This document shows positions 63,644 to 64,000 of a stretch of DNA of 64,000 nt, in pieces. A program made the position numbers and the translations under genes. Position 1 is the stretch's first letter. The number at the start of each line of letters is the position of its first letter. The notes below the pieces were generated by a model. It did no database searches and had not been told where the DNA came from. It saw nothing but the letters and a program-made list of their open reading frames with translations. Source of the DNA: Rhizobium nepotum 39/7 (GTDB lineage Bacteria; Pseudomonadota; Alphaproteobacteria; Rhizobiales; Rhizobiaceae); contig NZ_JWJH01000009.1 in assembly GCF_000949865.1 (NCBI RefSeq), forward strand, positions 62,001-126,000, in the 5' to 3' direction.

Positions 63644-64000
63644 TCAGTTCAGGCGTTTGAGACGACGGTGGATGGTGGAGCGGTTAACGCCGAGGCTCCG
63701 CGCCAGCGCCGAGACATTATTGCCGCAGTCCTGCAGCGCCCGGCGCAGATCGTCGTCATTCCGAGACGTGTCGGTGGCAGCCTCGGTGAAAAGGTGTTCC
63801 GGCAGGCAACCGGGATCGATGGTGCCGCCATCGCAGAGTGCGGCTGCAACACGCAGGGCATTGAAAAGTTCGCGCAGATTGCCCGGCCAGTCATGGGCAA
63901 GCAGGATTTCCCGCGCCGCCGTATCGATCCGATAGGCCTCGCCGTTTTCCTTCTCGATGCGCCGGAGAAACTGGTCGATAAGCCAGCCGAGATCTTCACG
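63644..64000 (-). CDS. AcoR-type sigma-54-dependent activator (3' part)
   Basis: The frame is open to the window end, so only the C-terminal 118 residues are seen. They comprise the end of the AAA+ domain with the NtrC-family motif HDWPGNLREL and a Fis-type helix-turn-helix (LRRALQDCGNNVSALARSLGVNRSTIHRRLKRL in sequence). The HTH text is that of AcoR/AcxR regulators of acetoin, diol, alcohol or acetone metabolism. It is co-directional with and just upstream of the dehydrogenase operon, and would activate the sigma-54 promoter at 63490. Confidence 0.9.
   Translation of the reverse strand, partial: REDLGWLIDQFLRRIEKENGEAYRIDTAAREILLAHDWPGNLRELFNALRVAAALCDGGTIDPGCLPEHLFTEAATDTSRNDDDLRRALQDCGNNVSALARSLGVNRSTIHRRLKRLN

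Overview
The window reads as a large replicon of a Rhizobiaceae-type alphaproteobacterium, most like Agrobacterium/Rhizobium. The reasons are the density of ABC importers with GntR, LysR, HxlR and TetR regulators, a Ti-plasmid-type traC-traD-traG/traA arrangement (broken), an AmpC/AmpR pair, a GCG_CRPN protein, an alphar14-like sRNA and a typical rhizobial palindromic repeat. The mixture of catabolic cassettes and decayed conjugation genes suggests a secondary chromosome/chromid or megaplasmid. This is inference; no replication or rRNA gene is present. No tRNA, CRISPR array or intact insertion sequence was seen.

Region 1 (1-11784) is one long + strand operon: a Dpp/Opp-type ABC importer, a DeoR regulator, an M20-type amidase, two small-molecule kinases, an inositol-monophosphatase-family phosphatase, and adenosylcobalamin-dependent ethanolamine ammonia-lyase EutBC. 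No microcompartment, reactivase or aldehyde dehydrogenase gene accompanies them. The parts suggest uptake and dismantling of an ethanolamine- or amino-alcohol-containing compound. The fused ATPase has a degenerate first nucleotide-binding domain. This is the best candidate for an undescribed pathway.

Region 2 (11785-20470) is scarred accessory DNA: a TetR regulator with twin palindromic operators, a truncated hydrolase joined in frame to an SDR gene, a haemagglutinin fragment, traG and a short traD beside frameshifted traC and traA, an NmrA-like reductase with an HxlR regulator, two small genes and a multiply frameshifted DUF72 gene.

Region 3 (20540-33878) holds an exported superoxide dismutase, an HxlR-controlled DoxX/SDR pair, a TetR-controlled RND efflux pair, an orphan KAS II enzyme, an sRNA candidate, a LysR-controlled monooxygenase/MFS pair and two small membrane proteins.

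Region 4 (33998-49954) holds a GntR-controlled peptide importer with a cytoplasmic gamma-glutamyltransferase (possible glutathione or gamma-glutamyl compound use), ampC/ampR, chrA, and an ECF sigma/anti-sigma operon running into DUF1800 and DUF1501 genes.

Region 5 (50160-64000) holds a polyamine-type ABC importer with a hydantoin-racemase homologue, a GntR-controlled polar amino acid ABC importer, a DnaQ-like exonuclease, and a sigma-54 promoter driving a zinc-type alcohol dehydrogenase and a flavin monooxygenase next to an AcoR-type activator cut by the window end. At all four junctions where a solute-binding-protein gene is followed by its permease genes there is a perfect stem-loop.
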